In this document: positions 52,438-61,925 of the stretch, one piece after another
Numbering within the stretch: position 1 is the stretch's first letter
Layout: the number at the start of each line of letters is the position of its first letter
Source of the DNA: RUG12519 sp045649685
GTDB taxonomy: Bacteria; Bacillota; Clostridia; Oscillospirales; Ruminococcaceae
Assembly: GCA_045649685.1 (NCBI GenBank)
Contig: JAZRQJ010000007.1
Location: 1-64,000 of the forward strand
Reading direction: 5' to 3'
DNA length: 64,000 nt
The notes under the pieces: generated by a model
Seen by the model: only the letters and a program-made list of their open reading frames with translations
Databases searched by the model: none
Told to the model about the DNA's origin: nothing
Program-made: the position numbers and the translations under genes

Positions 52438-52470
52438 GTGACATATTGTTTAGTGAGGTGTGTTTTTAGA

Positions 52471-53718
52471 ATGCAAAATATAAATAAGAGACGTGTTGTT
52501 ATAACTGGTATGGGAATAAAAAGCTCTATAGGAAATGATGTAACTAGTTATTGGGATAATTTGCAAAATGGAATCCATGGAATACGTCCCATCGAGTTTA
52601 TGGATACGACAGGATTAGATATTAAAGTTGCATCTTATGATTATGATTTTGATCCGTTAGAATATTTTGATAAAAAAGAACTGAGAAGAACAGATAGATT
52701 TTGTCAATTAGGTTTGGCAGCCGCTAGAGATGCTTTGAACGGAGAAAAGTTGCTTGAATATTATGATCCTTTTAGAGTAGGAGTTGTTTTTAGTAGCGGA
52801 ATAGGCGGAATGGGAACAATGGAGAAAGAACATACTAAGTGTGTTGAAAAAGGGCCAAGTAGGGTTTCAGTGTTTTTTGTTCCAATGATGATTTCAAATA
52901 TGGCAGCAGGTATGATATCTATTGAATCTGGATTTAAAGGTGATAATCTTGATATTGTTACTGCGTGTGCTTCATCAAATCATGCTATAGGTGAGGCATT
53001 TAGGAAAATTAGAGATGGTTATTTGGATGCATGTCTTGCTGGAGGAGCTGAGTCTGGCATTAGTAGACTAACTGTTGCAGGATTTAGCAATATGACTGCA
53101 CTAACAAAAAGTGATGATCCAGATAGAGCTTCGATTCCTTTTGATAAAGAAAGAAATGGATTTGTTATTGGAGAGGGAGCTGCTGCTTTAGTTTTAGAAG
53201 AGCTTGAATCGGCAAAGGCTAGAAATGCTAAAATATATGGTGAAATTGTTGGATATGGTGCAACGGGAGATGCATATCATATAACAAAGCCCGATCCTAG
53301 TGCACAAGGTCCAGCTAGATGTTTTATTAACGCAATAAATGATGCTGGAATAAAACCGGAAGATATTGATTATATTAATGCACATGGAACATCTACAGGA
53401 CCGAATGATTTAACTGAAACCAATGCAACTAAGATTGTTTTTAAAGAGCATTCGAAGAAATTAATTATGTCTTCAACTAAGTCTATGACAGGACATATGC
53501 TTGGTGCTGCAGGAGCTGCTGAGGCTATAGCTACGGTTTTAGCATTGAAAAATGGAATTGTTCCGCCAACTGTTGGATATAAAGTTCCAGATGAAAATTG
53601 TGATTTAGATTATGTTGTTGATGGTGCTAGGAAAAAAGACATTAAATATGCTATATCAAACTCGCTAGGTTTTGGTGGACATAATGCAACAGTATGTTTT
53701 AAAAAATTTGAGGGCTAA
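52471..53718 (+). CDS. fabF: 3-oxoacyl-[acyl-carrier-protein] synthase II
   Basis: 415 aa from the ATG at 52471 (MQNINKRRVVITGMG), preceded by GAGGTG. The nucleophilic Cys is in DIVTACASSNHAIGEA, and the two active-site His lie in NAHGTSTGPND and MTGHMLGAAGA. SNSLGFGGHNA closes the protein. It elongates acyl chains and in many bacteria controls unsaturated-chain length with temperature. It follows fabG by 33 bases. Confidence 0.96.
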   Translation: MQNINKRRVVITGMGIKSSIGNDVTSYWDNLQNGIHGIRPIEFMDTTGLDIKVASYDYDFDPLEYFDKKELRRTDRFCQLGLAAARDALNGEKLLEYYDPFRVGVVFSSGIGGMGTMEKEHTKCVEKGPSRVSVFFVPMMISNMAAGMISIESGFKGDNLDIVTACASSNHAIGEAFRKIRDGYLDACLAGGAESGISRLTVAGFSNMTALTKSDDPDRASIPFDKERNGFVIGEGAAALVLEELESAKARNAKIYGEIVGYGATGDAYHITKPDPSAQGPARCFINAINDAGIKPEDIDYINAHGTSTGPNDLTETNATKIVFKEHSKKLIMSSTKSMTGHMLGAAGAAEAIATVLALKNGIVPPTVGYKVPDENCDLDYVVDGARKKDIKYAISNSLGFGGHNATVCFKKFEG

Positions 53719-53729
53719 GGAGAGCTATA

Positions 53730-54179
53730 ATGCGTGATTTTAAATTTGAAACTGATACGATTGATTATCTTATAAATCGTGTTGAAAAATCAAAGATAAC
53801 TAAATTGAAAGTTTCTTGTGATGACTTTGAAATTGTTATAGAGTCTAATCCATTTAAAAATTCAATTAATTCTGTTAAAAATAGCAGTGTGTCAGATAAT
53901 GTTGTAGATCAATCTGATGTTGTAGAACCCGAAAAGGTGTTAAGTGGAAATGTTATTAAATCACCAATTGTTGGAACGTTTTACAGTACTCCTTCGCCAG
54001 GTAAACCACCGTTTGTTAAGGTGGGAGATAAGGTTAATAAAGGAGACGTCATATATATAATAGAGTCTATGAAGTTAATGAATGAGGTAAAGAGTGAATT
54101 TACTGGAGTTGTTAAAGAAATTTTAGTTGAATCTGGTGAAAGTGTAGAATATGGTCAGCCAATAATGGTTATAGATTAG
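53730..54179 (+). CDS. accB: Biotin carboxyl carrier protein of acetyl-CoA carboxylase
   Basis: 149 aa. The N-terminal half is helical (TIDYLINRVEKSKITKLKV), the middle is a Ser/Val/Asp-rich linker, and the C-terminal biotinyl domain carries the biotin-accepting Lys in IIESMKLMNEVKSE; VGTFYSTPSPGKPP is the thumb-region motif. It shuttles carboxybiotin between AccC and AccDA and would be modified by the BirA at 25.6 kb. It follows fabF by 11 bases. Confidence 0.95.
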   Translation: MRDFKFETDTIDYLINRVEKSKITKLKVSCDDFEIVIESNPFKNSINSVKNSSVSDNVVDQSDVVEPEKVLSGNVIKSPIVGTFYSTPSPGKPPFVKVGDKVNKGDVIYIIESMKLMNEVKSEFTGVVKEILVESGESVEYGQPIMVID

Positions 54180-54226
54180 ATTTACTCAAACTTTTTATGT
54201 ATTGAAAATGAGAGGTGTAGAATAAA

Positions 54227-54658
54227 ATGTCTTTGATGGACAAAGAACAAATAAAGTCAATTATTCCACATAGGGATCCTTTTTTACTGATAGATGAAGT
54301 TGTTGAACTGGAACCTGGTAAGAGGGTTGTTGCTAAAAAACATTTAAAAGAAGATGAATCGTGGTTTAAAGGACATTTTCCAAATCAGCCTGTTCAACCA
54401 GGTGTTTTAACAATTGAGATGTTAGCTCAAGCAGGAGCAGTTTGTATATTGGCTGTTCCTGAAAATAAAGGAAAGATTGCTTTTTTTGGCGGAATAGATA
54501 AGGCTCGTTTTAAAAGACAAATTTTGCCTGGAGATACGGTTACACTTAGTGTTGAAATAATAAAAATTAAAGGACCAATTGGAGTTGGTAAAGCAATTGC
54601 AACTGTTGATGGTAAGAAAGCGGTTTCTGCTGAGATTATGTTTGCACTTGAAAAATAG
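54227..54658 (+). CDS. fabZ: 3-hydroxyacyl-[acyl-carrier-protein] dehydratase
   Basis: 143 aa. IPHRDPFLLIDEV contains the catalytic His, and GHFPNQPVQPGVLTIEMLAQ the catalytic Glu of the hot-dog fold; KARFKRQILPGD is also conserved. It dehydrates hydroxyacyl-ACP. FabA-like isomerase features are not seen. It lies between accB and accC, the usual clostridial order. Confidence 0.96.
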   Translation: MSLMDKEQIKSIIPHRDPFLLIDEVVELEPGKRVVAKKHLKEDESWFKGHFPNQPVQPGVLTIEMLAQAGAVCILAVPENKGKIAFFGGIDKARFKRQILPGDTVTLSVEIIKIKGPIGVGKAIATVDGKKAVSAEIMFALEK

Positions 54659-54690
54659 TTTTAAAAACCATCTGGAGGAGTTATATTATA

Positions 54691-56031
54691 ATGTTTGGTA
54701 AAGTATTGATTGCAAACAGAGGAGAAATAGCTGTAAGAGTAATTCATGCTTGTAGGGAACTTGGCATTTCTACTGTTGCAGTTTATTCTGAGGCAGATAA
54801 GGGATCTTTACACGTTCAAATTGCAGATGAAGCTGTTTGTATCGGACCAGCTAAAACTCAAGATAGTTATTTGAATGTTAAGGCTATTCTTGCTGCTTGT
54901 GAGATTACAGGAGCTGATGCAGTCCATCCAGGATTTGGCTTTTTATCTGAGAATAGTGGATTTGCGAAAATGTGTGGGATGTGTGGCATAAAGTTTATTG
55001 GTCCTTCGCCGGAAGCTATGGATAGTTTGGGGGATAAGGTTAAAGCTAAAAATACTATGAAACAGGCTGGAGTGCCTGTTATTCCTGGTTCTGATGGATT
55101 GGTTAATGACACAGAAGAAGCTTTGAACATTGCTGATGAGATTGGGTATCCTGTTATGGTTAAAGCAACAGCTGGAGGTGGAGGAAGAGGAATTCGCAGA
55201 GTGGATTCTCCAGAGGAATTGGAAGCTGCAATAGTTGTTGCACAAACTGAAGCAAAGTCTTTTTTTGGAAACCCGGGTGTGTATATTGAAAAGTTTATAG
55301 AAAATCCTCGTCACGTAGAAATACAACTTATTGCTGATGAGCATGGAAATGTTGTTCATCTTGGCGAGAGAGATTGTTCTATGCAACGACGTAATCAAAA
55401 AATGATAGAAGAGACGCCTAGTCCTGCTGTTAATGATGTTCTTAGAGAAAAAATGGGAATGGCTGCCGTTGCTGCTGCGCAAGCTTGTGGATATTATAAT
55501 GCGGGAACTGTTGAATTTTTGCTAGATAAAGATAACAACTTCTATTTTATGGAGATGAATACAAGAATTCAAGTTGAGCATGGTATAACTGAATTGGTCA
55601 CTGGTGTGGATATTGTGAAAAACCAGATCAAAATTGCAAATTCTCAAAAATTAGATATTTCTCAAGAAGATATTAAGATTAATGGCCATGCTATAGAGTG
55701 TAGAATAAATGCGGAAATGCCTGAAAAAGGATTTATGCCTGTGCCCGGGAAAATAAGTGAACTATATGTTCCTTGCGGAAATGGAATAAGAGTGGATAGT
55801 GCGGTATACTCTGGATATACCATAACACCGCATTATGATAGCATGATTGCTAAAGTTATGGCACATGCTCCAACTAGAGATGAAGCGATTGCTAAAATGA
55901 GGTGGGCATTAGCCGAATTTATAGTTGGAGGAATATCGACAAATATAGATTTTCAGCTGTCATTGCTTAGAAATGAAGATTTTAAAAAGGGTAACGTGGA
56001 TATAGGTTTCTTGTCTAGGTTAGGATATTGA
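54691..56031 (+). CDS. accC: Acetyl-CoA carboxylase biotin carboxylase subunit
   Basis: 446 aa. IANRGEIAVRVIHACRELG at the N-terminus, HPGFGFLSEN, the ATP-grasp glycine loop KATAGGGGRGIRRV, RDCSMQRRNQKMIEE and MNTRIQVEHGITEL are all diagnostic. It carboxylates the biotin of AccB with ATP and bicarbonate. GGAGGAG lies upstream. A new promoter seems to begin after it, at 56048. Confidence 0.97.
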   Translation: MFGKVLIANRGEIAVRVIHACRELGISTVAVYSEADKGSLHVQIADEAVCIGPAKTQDSYLNVKAILAACEITGADAVHPGFGFLSENSGFAKMCGMCGIKFIGPSPEAMDSLGDKVKAKNTMKQAGVPVIPGSDGLVNDTEEALNIADEIGYPVMVKATAGGGGRGIRRVDSPEELEAAIVVAQTEAKSFFGNPGVYIEKFIENPRHVEIQLIADEHGNVVHLGERDCSMQRRNQKMIEETPSPAVNDVLREKMGMAAVAAAQACGYYNAGTVEFLLDKDNNFYFMEMNTRIQVEHGITELVTGVDIVKNQIKIANSQKLDISQEDIKINGHAIECRINAEMPEKGFMPVPGKISELYVPCGNGIRVDSAVYSGYTITPHYDSMIAKVMAHAPTRDEAIAKMRWALAEFIVGGISTNIDFQLSLLRNEDFKKGNVDIGFLSRLGY

Positions 56032-56047
56032 TCTTATAATTTTGTTG

Positions 56048-56076
56048 TTGACTATATTTGGCAGTTGTGATATATT
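56048..56076 (+). promoter_or_regulatory. Internal promoter before accD
   Basis: TTGACT (56048-56053), a 17-base spacer and TATATT (56071-56076), with a TG before the -10 (TGATATATT). It lies in the 136-base gap between accC and accD, which is the longest gap in the operon. Confidence 0.6.
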
Positions 56077-56167
56077 CTAACTTGGATTTTTAGATTGTCC
56101 GTAGTTTTTATGTTTTATAAAGTTTAGCAATGTGGTTTGATTTTTTGAAGGGTTGTGAGTTTTATTG

Positions 56168-57043
56168 ATGGAGGACTTGTTTAAGATTGTTAAGTCTCGT
56201 GTAAAAATAGATATAAAAAGTCCAAAGAAAAATAAAGTTAATATTCCATCAGATTTGTTGTTTAAGTGTCCTAGATGTCAGACGGCAATATTTAAAGAAG
56301 AGTTTGTGAATGCTGGGCGTATATGCACAAGGTGTGGATATCATTCAAGATTGACAGCGCTTCAACGTTTGGAAATTACTGCTGATAAAGGAACTTTTGT
56401 GGAATATGATGCGAATCTTAGCAGCGTGAATCCCATAGATTTTCCAGGTTATGATGAAAAAGTTAAGTCTTTAATGACAAAGACAGGACTAAAAGACGCT
56501 ATAATTACTGGAGAATGTGAGATAAGAGGAGAACGCTGTGTTATTGGGATAATGGATTCTCATTTTATGATGGCTTCTATGGGTTCTGTAGTTGGGGAAA
56601 AAATTGCTAGAGCATTTGAAAGAGCAATTGAAAAAAAATTACCGGTTATTTTATTTACAGCTAGTGGTGGTGCTAGGATGCAAGAAGGGATAGTATCGCT
56701 TATGCAGATGGCTAAAACTTCGGGTGCTGTTGCTCTCCATTCAGAAGCCGGCTTGTTCTATTGCACAGTTCTTACGGATCCTACTACAGGAGGAGTTACT
56801 GCTTCTTTTGCTTCCTTGGGTGATATTATATTAGCTGAACCTAAGGTTTTAGTGGGATTTGCTGGTAGAAGAGTTATTGAAGGGACTATAAAACAAAGGT
56901 TACCAGATGAATTTCAATCTGCAGAATTTTTAAAAAGTCATGGATTTGTTGATATGATTGTTGAAAGAAAACGTATGAGACATGTCTTATATCGTTTGTT
57001 GAGATTTCACAAGAAGGAGGCCATACCAGATTGGATAAAATAA
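56168..57043 (+). CDS. accD: Acetyl-CoA carboxylase carboxyltransferase subunit beta
   Basis: 291 aa from the ATG at 56168; the start is uncertain because only GAAGGG far upstream is available. The N-terminal zinc ribbon has its four cysteines in KCPRCQ and CTRCGY. MGSVVGEKIARAFERA, TASGGARMQEGI and TDPTTGGVTASFASLGD are the carboxyltransferase motifs. It transfers the carboxyl group from biotin to acetyl-CoA together with AccA. It overlaps the accA start by 13 bases. Confidence 0.94.
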   Translation: MEDLFKIVKSRVKIDIKSPKKNKVNIPSDLLFKCPRCQTAIFKEEFVNAGRICTRCGYHSRLTALQRLEITADKGTFVEYDANLSSVNPIDFPGYDEKVKSLMTKTGLKDAIITGECEIRGERCVIGIMDSHFMMASMGSVVGEKIARAFERAIEKKLPVILFTASGGARMQEGIVSLMQMAKTSGAVALHSEAGLFYCTVLTDPTTGGVTASFASLGDIILAEPKVLVGFAGRRVIEGTIKQRLPDEFQSAEFLKSHGFVDMIVERKRMRHVLYRLLRFHKKEAIPDWIK

Positions 57044-57834
57044 CTGCTTGGGAGAAATTGTCTATAATCCATAATCCCAAAAGGCCTAATGCATATGATT
57101 ATATATCTAATGTGTTTGAACATTATTATGAAATGTGTGGAGATAGATTATATAGTGACGATAGGGCTATAACTGGAGGAATAGCAACTTTTCAGAAATT
57201 GCCGGTTACGGTTATTGCGACTGTTAGAGGAAAGAATATTGAGCAAAATAAAGAAGTGAATTTTTCTATGGCTCATCCGGACGGATATCGAAAAGCATTG
57301 AGATTAGCTAAGCAAGCTGAAAAATTTAAAAGACCTGTTATTTGTTTGATAGATACTCCTGGAGCATATTGCGGAGTGCAAGCAGAAGAAAGAGGTCAGG
57401 GAGAGGCTATTGCTAGAAATTTAAAAGAATTTATGAGATTAAAAACTCCTATAATATCTATAGTTACAGGAGAAGGCGGTAGTGGAGGTGCGCTTGGTTT
57501 AGGTGTTTGTGATGAGCTTGCAATGCTTGAAAATGCTGTATACTCAGTAATATCTCCTAGAGGAGCGGCCAACATATTGTGGCGAGATCCCCACAAAGAA
57601 AAAGAAGCTGCTAATACTATGAAGATTACCGCAGAAGATTTGATGAAATTGGGAGTAGCTGATAAGATAATTTCTGAGCCTGTTGGTGGAGCACATAACG
57701 ATGTTAACTTGGTTTGTGAGAATATAGTCGAGTATTTATTTGAAGCGTTAAAGAAAAATTGTAAAAAATCACTTGAAAACTTATTAGAAAATCGGTATAA
57801 TAAGTTCAGGAAAATAGGAATGTTTAATGAATAG
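57031..57834 (+). CDS. accA: Acetyl-CoA carboxylase carboxyltransferase subunit alpha
   Basis: 267 aa from a TTG at 57031, with AAGGAGG ten bases upstream inside accD. It is shorter than E. coli AccA at the N-terminus, as is usual in clostridia. MAHPDGYRKALRLAKQAEKF, LIDTPGAYCGVQAEERGQGE, GEGGSGGALGLG and SVISPRGAANILWRD are the family motifs. It pairs with AccD as the carboxyltransferase. Confidence 0.95.
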   Translation: MDKITAWEKLSIIHNPKRPNAYDYISNVFEHYYEMCGDRLYSDDRAITGGIATFQKLPVTVIATVRGKNIEQNKEVNFSMAHPDGYRKALRLAKQAEKFKRPVICLIDTPGAYCGVQAEERGQGEAIARNLKEFMRLKTPIISIVTGEGGSGGALGLGVCDELAMLENAVYSVISPRGAANILWRDPHKEKEAANTMKITAEDLMKLGVADKIISEPVGGAHNDVNLVCENIVEYLFEALKKNCKKSLENLLENRYNKFRKIGMFNE

Positions 57835-57936
57835 TGTTGTTTTTATTTATAATTGCGGGTTATTTTCGCATTATATTATATAATAACGTAATTTTTAGAA
57901 TACGTTTTTGTAAAATTATCTAGGAGGAAATAAATT

Positions 57937-58164
57937 ATGGTATTTAATGAAGTTGCCGAAATTTTAGCAGATCAGTTGGATGTTGAAAAAGATAAAGTAA
58001 CAATGGAGGCTTCTATTATTGATGATCTTGGAGCAGATTCTTTAGACGTTGTTGATCTTATTATGTCATTAGAAGAAGAGTTTGGTGTTGAAATTCCAGA
58101 TGATCAAGTTGAAAATATGAAGACTGTTGGAGACATTGTAAAATATATTGAGGCAAATAATTAA
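57937..58164 (+). CDS. acpP: Acyl carrier protein
   Basis: 75 aa, acidic. The phosphopantetheine attachment serine lies in LGADSLDVVDLIMSLEEEF (about residue 36). GGAGG precedes the ATG. The acyl carrier for all Fab enzymes here, it stands last in the cluster, 102 bases after accA. The gap includes a TATAAT at 57879 but no clear -35, so a separate promoter is possible but unproven. A terminator follows. Confidence 0.97.
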   Translation: MVFNEVAEILADQLDVEKDKVTMEASIIDDLGADSLDVVDLIMSLEEEFGVEIPDDQVENMKTVGDIVKYIEANN

Positions 58165-58226
58165 CGTATTATTCTGCTGTAATTGTGTTAATTTTGCTTT
58201 GTAGAAATATTTTTAAATAATTTTGT

Positions 58227-58265
58227 AGCACTTCTGGTCTTGAACATTTGGAAGTGCTTTTGTTT
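58227..58265 (+). terminator. Terminator after acpP
   Basis: AGCACTTC (58227-58234) pairs perfectly with GAAGTGCT (58251-58258), with a 16-base loop and a T-rich run after it. It lies 62 bases past the acpP stop and ends the fab-acc operon. Confidence 0.85.
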
Positions 58266-58298
58266 TTTTATTTAAATATAGTTTTGGAGGAAAAAATA

Positions 58299-60935
58299 AT
58301 GAAATGGATGGGATTAAATGAATTGAGAAGTTCTTTTTTTCAATTTTTTGAAAAAAAGCAACACATGCTATTAGGTAGCTATCCGCTTATCCCCAAAAAC
58401 GACAATAGTTTGTTGTTGATAAATTCTGGAATGGCACCTATGAAAAATTGGTTTTTGGGTAAAGAAACACCACCCTGTAAAAGGGTAGTAACTTGCCAAA
58501 AATGTATAAGAACACCAGATATCGATTTGGTTGGAAAAACCGATAGACATGGAACCTTTTTTGAGATGTTAGGGAATTTTTCTTTTGGTGATTACTTTAA
58601 GAGAGAGGCAATAAACTGGGCTTGGGAGTTTGTTACTGAAGTTTTAAATATGCCAAAAGACAAATTGTATGTTACTGTTTATGAAGAAGATGATGAAACT
58701 TATAATATATGGTTAAAAGAAATAGGTGTTGAATCATCTCACGTTTCAAAATTGGGAAAAGATGATAATTTTTGGGAAATAGGTACAGGACCTTGCGGAC
58801 CATGTTCTGAAATATATTATGATAGAGGAGAACAATTTGGCTGTGGTAGCGAAAATTGTGGCCCGGGATGTGATTGTGATAGGTTTATTGAATTTTGGAA
58901 TCTTGTATTTTCTCAATATGATAAAGACAGTGATGGCAACTATAATCGTATGGAACATCCTAATATCGATACTGGTATGGGTTTAGAACGAATAGCTTGT
59001 GTTGCACAGGGAGTTAATAATTTATTTGAAGTAGACACTGTTAAAAGGATATTGGATCATGTTTGCAAAATTGCTAATGTTAAATATGGTGAAGATGAAG
59101 AAAAAGATGTTTCAATAAGAATAGTAACAGATCATATAAGAAGCAGTGTGTTTTTAATTTCAGATGGCGTCATTCCGTCAAATGAAGGAAGAGGTTATGT
59201 TTTGCGTAGATTGATACGTAGAGCGTATAGAAATGGTAAGAAACTAGGAGTAAATAAACCATTTTTAGGAGATATTGCTGAAACGGTTGCGGCAGAAAAT
59301 AAAACAGCGTATTTTGATTTGACATCAAATTTATCATACATAAAACAATTGTTGCTTAATGAAGAATTAAATTTTGAAAAAATTCTTGATAGAGGAATGA
59401 TTATGTTATCTGAGTTAGTTGATCAAGCACGCTCAGATAAAAGTAATAACATATCAGCTGAAGATATTTTTAAACTTTGTGATACTCATGGAATGCCTTT
59501 TGATATAGTAAAAGATTTTGCTTGTGAGAAAAATATAGAAATCGATGAAGATGGATTTTTTGATTTGATGAAACAGCAGCAGGAGAGAGCTAGAAAAGCT
59601 GCAAATTCTAATAGTGTGGGATGGGTTAAATCTAGTGTTGAATTAACGCTTCCTCCAACTAAATTTGTAGGATATAGTTGCTTTGAAAGTGAAGCAAAGG
59701 TAGTTAATATTTTTGAGGGTGAAGAGGAAATAGATGTTGCAAATGTAAATCAAGAAGTTGGTTTTATATTTGACCAAACTCCTTTTTATGCTCAAAGTGG
59801 TGGACAGGTTGCAGATACGGGAATTGTAGAATCTGGAGAATTTTGTGCACAAATTATTGATTGTCAGAAATTGCCTACAGGACAGTATTTACATAAGGCA
59901 GTGGTTACATCTGGCAAAGTTCAAAAGGGACAAGTTGTTAATTTACTAGTGGATAAACTTAGAAGAATGTCTATTTCTAGAAATCATACTGCTGCACATG
60001 TATTACAGAAAGTTTTAATAAATGTTCTAGGAGAACATGTGCATCAAGCAGGGCAGTTAGTTGATGAATCTAGAGTTAGATTTGATTTTAACCATTTTAG
60101 GGCTTTGACTAAAGAAGATATCGCTGAAATTGAGAATAAAGTTAATGACGTTATCATGAGTGGTCTTGTGGTTAATACTGAAGAAATGGAAAAGCAACGT
60201 GCAGAGAAGCTAGGAGCTATAGCATTGTTTGGTGAGAAATATGGAGATGTTGTTAGAGTTGTAAAAATTGGAGATTTTTCTATGGAATTTTGTGGTGGAA
60301 CACATGTAGATAATACTTCAAAATTAGGACTTTTCAAAATAACATCTGAAGCTTCTGTTGGATCTGGAATTAGAAGAATTGAAGCTAAAACAGGGCTTGG
60401 ATTATTGAGTTATGTACATGTGCTTGAAAATATTTTAGACGAAATATGTAATGCTGTTAAAATAAAAAACAAACTAGAAGTTTGTGAAAAAGTTGCTAAA
60501 ATGAACGATGAGTTAAAGCAAATGACGAAGAAGATGGAAGATTTAGAACTGAACTTCTATGAAAACGAATATAACAGAGTTTTAGAAAATTCTGCTCAAA
60601 AAATTAATAACGTAAGCTGCGTATTATTTAAAACGGAAGGATTAAGTTCTAAATTATTAAGATCATTTGGTGATATCATAAAATCTAAAAATTCTGATAT
60701 GATTTCAATTGTTTGTTCTAAGAATGATGATAAACTAACATTGATGGTTGTTTGCGGAAAAGCTGCTGTAGATAATGGTGCAAATGCAGGAAAGATAGTT
60801 AGAGAACTGTCAGCATTAGTTGGCGGAAAAGGTGGCGGAAAGAAAGATTTGGCCATGGCAGGATTGCCTAATGCGAATTCTATAGACTTGATATCTAGTG
60901 AATATTGTAAGGTTGTTCAGGATAATATTATGTAG
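58299..60935 (+). CDS. alaS: Alanyl-tRNA synthetase
   Basis: 878 aa from the ATG at 58299 (MKWMGLNELRSSF), with TTTGGAGG upstream; the open frame back to 58248 overlaps the acpP terminator. Class II motifs (RVVTCQKCIRTPDIDLVG, FEMLGNFSFGDYF, NTDTG-like NIDTGMGLERI), the editing domain with NHTAAHVLQ and EFCGGTHVDNTSKLG, and the C-terminal DHHA1-like domain (VGGKGGGKKDLAMAG) are all present. No T-box leader is seen; the terminator upstream belongs to acpP. Confidence 0.97.
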   Translation: MKWMGLNELRSSFFQFFEKKQHMLLGSYPLIPKNDNSLLLINSGMAPMKNWFLGKETPPCKRVVTCQKCIRTPDIDLVGKTDRHGTFFEMLGNFSFGDYFKREAINWAWEFVTEVLNMPKDKLYVTVYEEDDETYNIWLKEIGVESSHVSKLGKDDNFWEIGTGPCGPCSEIYYDRGEQFGCGSENCGPGCDCDRFIEFWNLVFSQYDKDSDGNYNRMEHPNIDTGMGLERIACVAQGVNNLFEVDTVKRILDHVCKIANVKYGEDEEKDVSIRIVTDHIRSSVFLISDGVIPSNEGRGYVLRRLIRRAYRNGKKLGVNKPFLGDIAETVAAENKTAYFDLTSNLSYIKQLLLNEELNFEKILDRGMIMLSELVDQARSDKSNNISAEDIFKLCDTHGMPFDIVKDFACEKNIEIDEDGFFDLMKQQQERARKAANSNSVGWVKSSVELTLPPTKFVGYSCFESEAKVVNIFEGEEEIDVANVNQEVGFIFDQTPFYAQSGGQVADTGIVESGEFCAQIIDCQKLPTGQYLHKAVVTSGKVQKGQVVNLLVDKLRRMSISRNHTAAHVLQKVLINVLGEHVHQAGQLVDESRVRFDFNHFRALTKEDIAEIENKVNDVIMSGLVVNTEEMEKQRAEKLGAIALFGEKYGDVVRVVKIGDFSMEFCGGTHVDNTSKLGLFKITSEASVGSGIRRIEAKTGLGLLSYVHVLENILDEICNAVKIKNKLEVCEKVAKMNDELKQMTKKMEDLELNFYENEYNRVLENSAQKINNVSCVLFKTEGLSSKLLRSFGDIIKSKNSDMISIVCSKNDDKLTLMVVCGKAAVDNGANAGKIVRELSALVGGKGGGKKDLAMAGLPNANSIDLISSEYCKVVQDNIM

Positions 60936-60953
60936 CTAGTAAGGAGGCTAAAT

Positions 60954-61292
60954 ATGGATTGTATTTTTTGTAAAATCGTTAAAGGAGAGATTCCGGCTAA
61001 AAAAATTTATGAGGATGAAAAAGTTTTAGCATTTTATGATGTGAGTCCTCAAGCGCCAGTACATTTTTTGGTTATTCCCAAAGAACATTTTAGGAATTTT
61101 AGAGATATTTCTTCGGATAAATTAGAAATAATATCCCATATTTTTAAGGTTATTCAGATTATTGCAGAACAGTTAAAATTAGATGATGGACTTAGAATTG
61201 TCAATAATTATGGGAAAGATGGAGGACAAACGGTAGATCACTTGCATTTTCATGTTTTGGCAGGAAGAAGTTTGAACTGGCCTCCAGGCTGA
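60954..61292 (+). CDS. HIT-family nucleotide-binding hydrolase
   Basis: 112 aa. CIFCKIVKGEIPAKKIYEDE is the typical start of Hint-like proteins, and the histidine triad lies in DHLHFHVLAGR near the C-terminus. Such enzymes hydrolyse adenosine phosphoramidates and acyl-adenylates, including those leaking from aminoacyl-tRNA synthetases. The location 18 bases after alaS on the same strand fits that role. TAAGGAGG precedes the ATG. Confidence 0.94.
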   Translation: MDCIFCKIVKGEIPAKKIYEDEKVLAFYDVSPQAPVHFLVIPKEHFRNFRDISSDKLEIISHIFKVIQIIAEQLKLDDGLRIVNNYGKDGGQTVDHLHFHVLAGRSLNWPPG

Positions 61293-61379
61293 TTTTAAAA
61301 TCATTTTTTTTGAAAAAATGAGTATGTAATAGAATACTAGAGAAAAATAGAGATAAATGTTAGAAACATTAAAAAATAG

Positions 61380-61408
61380 TTGACAATTTTTATTAATAAA
61401 GGTATAAT
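61380..61408 (+). promoter_or_regulatory. Consensus promoter for rplM-rpsI
   Basis: A perfect TTGACA (61380-61385), a 17-base spacer and a perfect TATAAT (61403-61408). It is the best sigma-A match in the window, as expected for ribosomal protein genes. Confidence 0.95.
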
Positions 61409-61478
61409 TACATAGTAATCGTTATTTGCAGGATTTAGATGAATCTGTTTTAGAAAAAAATTATGGAGGAAATGAATA

Positions 61479-61907
61479 ATGTCTACTACAATGGCAAAGC
61501 CTGAAACAGTGGAGCGTAAATGGTTTGTTATAGATGCAGCAGGAAAACCTCTTGGAAGAGTTGCCGCTAAAGCTGCTTCTATGCTTCGTGGAAAACACAA
61601 AGTTAATTTTACTCCGCATGTTGATTGTGGCGATCATATAATAATAATTAATTGCAAAGATGCTGTTCTTACTGGTAAAAAGTTGGATCAAAAAGTTCAT
61701 TATTGGCATACTGGCTGGATAGGCGGAATAAAAGAGGTAAAATACAGTAAGTTAATGAAAGAAAATCCAGAAAAAGCAATGACTTTAGCTGTAGAGGGAA
61801 TGCTTCCTCATAATTCGCTTGGTAGAAAAATGGCAAAGCGTTTGCGGACTTATGCTACAGAAGAGCATGATAATATTGCGCAAAAACCTGAAGTTTGCGA
61901 ATTTTAA
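61479..61907 (+). CDS. rplM: 50S ribosomal protein L13
   Basis: 142 aa with GGAGGA eight bases upstream. WFVIDAAGKPLGRVAAKAASMLRGKHK at the N-terminus matches L13 (shown here in part as GKPLGRVAAKAAS), along with GWIGGIKEVKY, AVEGMLPHNSLGRKMAKRL and the final HDNIAQKPEVCEF. It is the first gene of the conserved rplM-rpsI pair, with rpsI 18 bases later. Confidence 0.97.
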   Translation: MSTTMAKPETVERKWFVIDAAGKPLGRVAAKAASMLRGKHKVNFTPHVDCGDHIIIINCKDAVLTGKKLDQKVHYWHTGWIGGIKEVKYSKLMKENPEKAMTLAVEGMLPHNSLGRKMAKRLRTYATEEHDNIAQKPEVCEF

Positions 61908-61925
61908 TGGAGGAGGCTAAAATTT

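Noticed and set aside
58165..58298. T-box riboswitch before alaS
   Set aside because: The only structure is the acpP terminator. No specifier loop or conserved T-box sequence is present.
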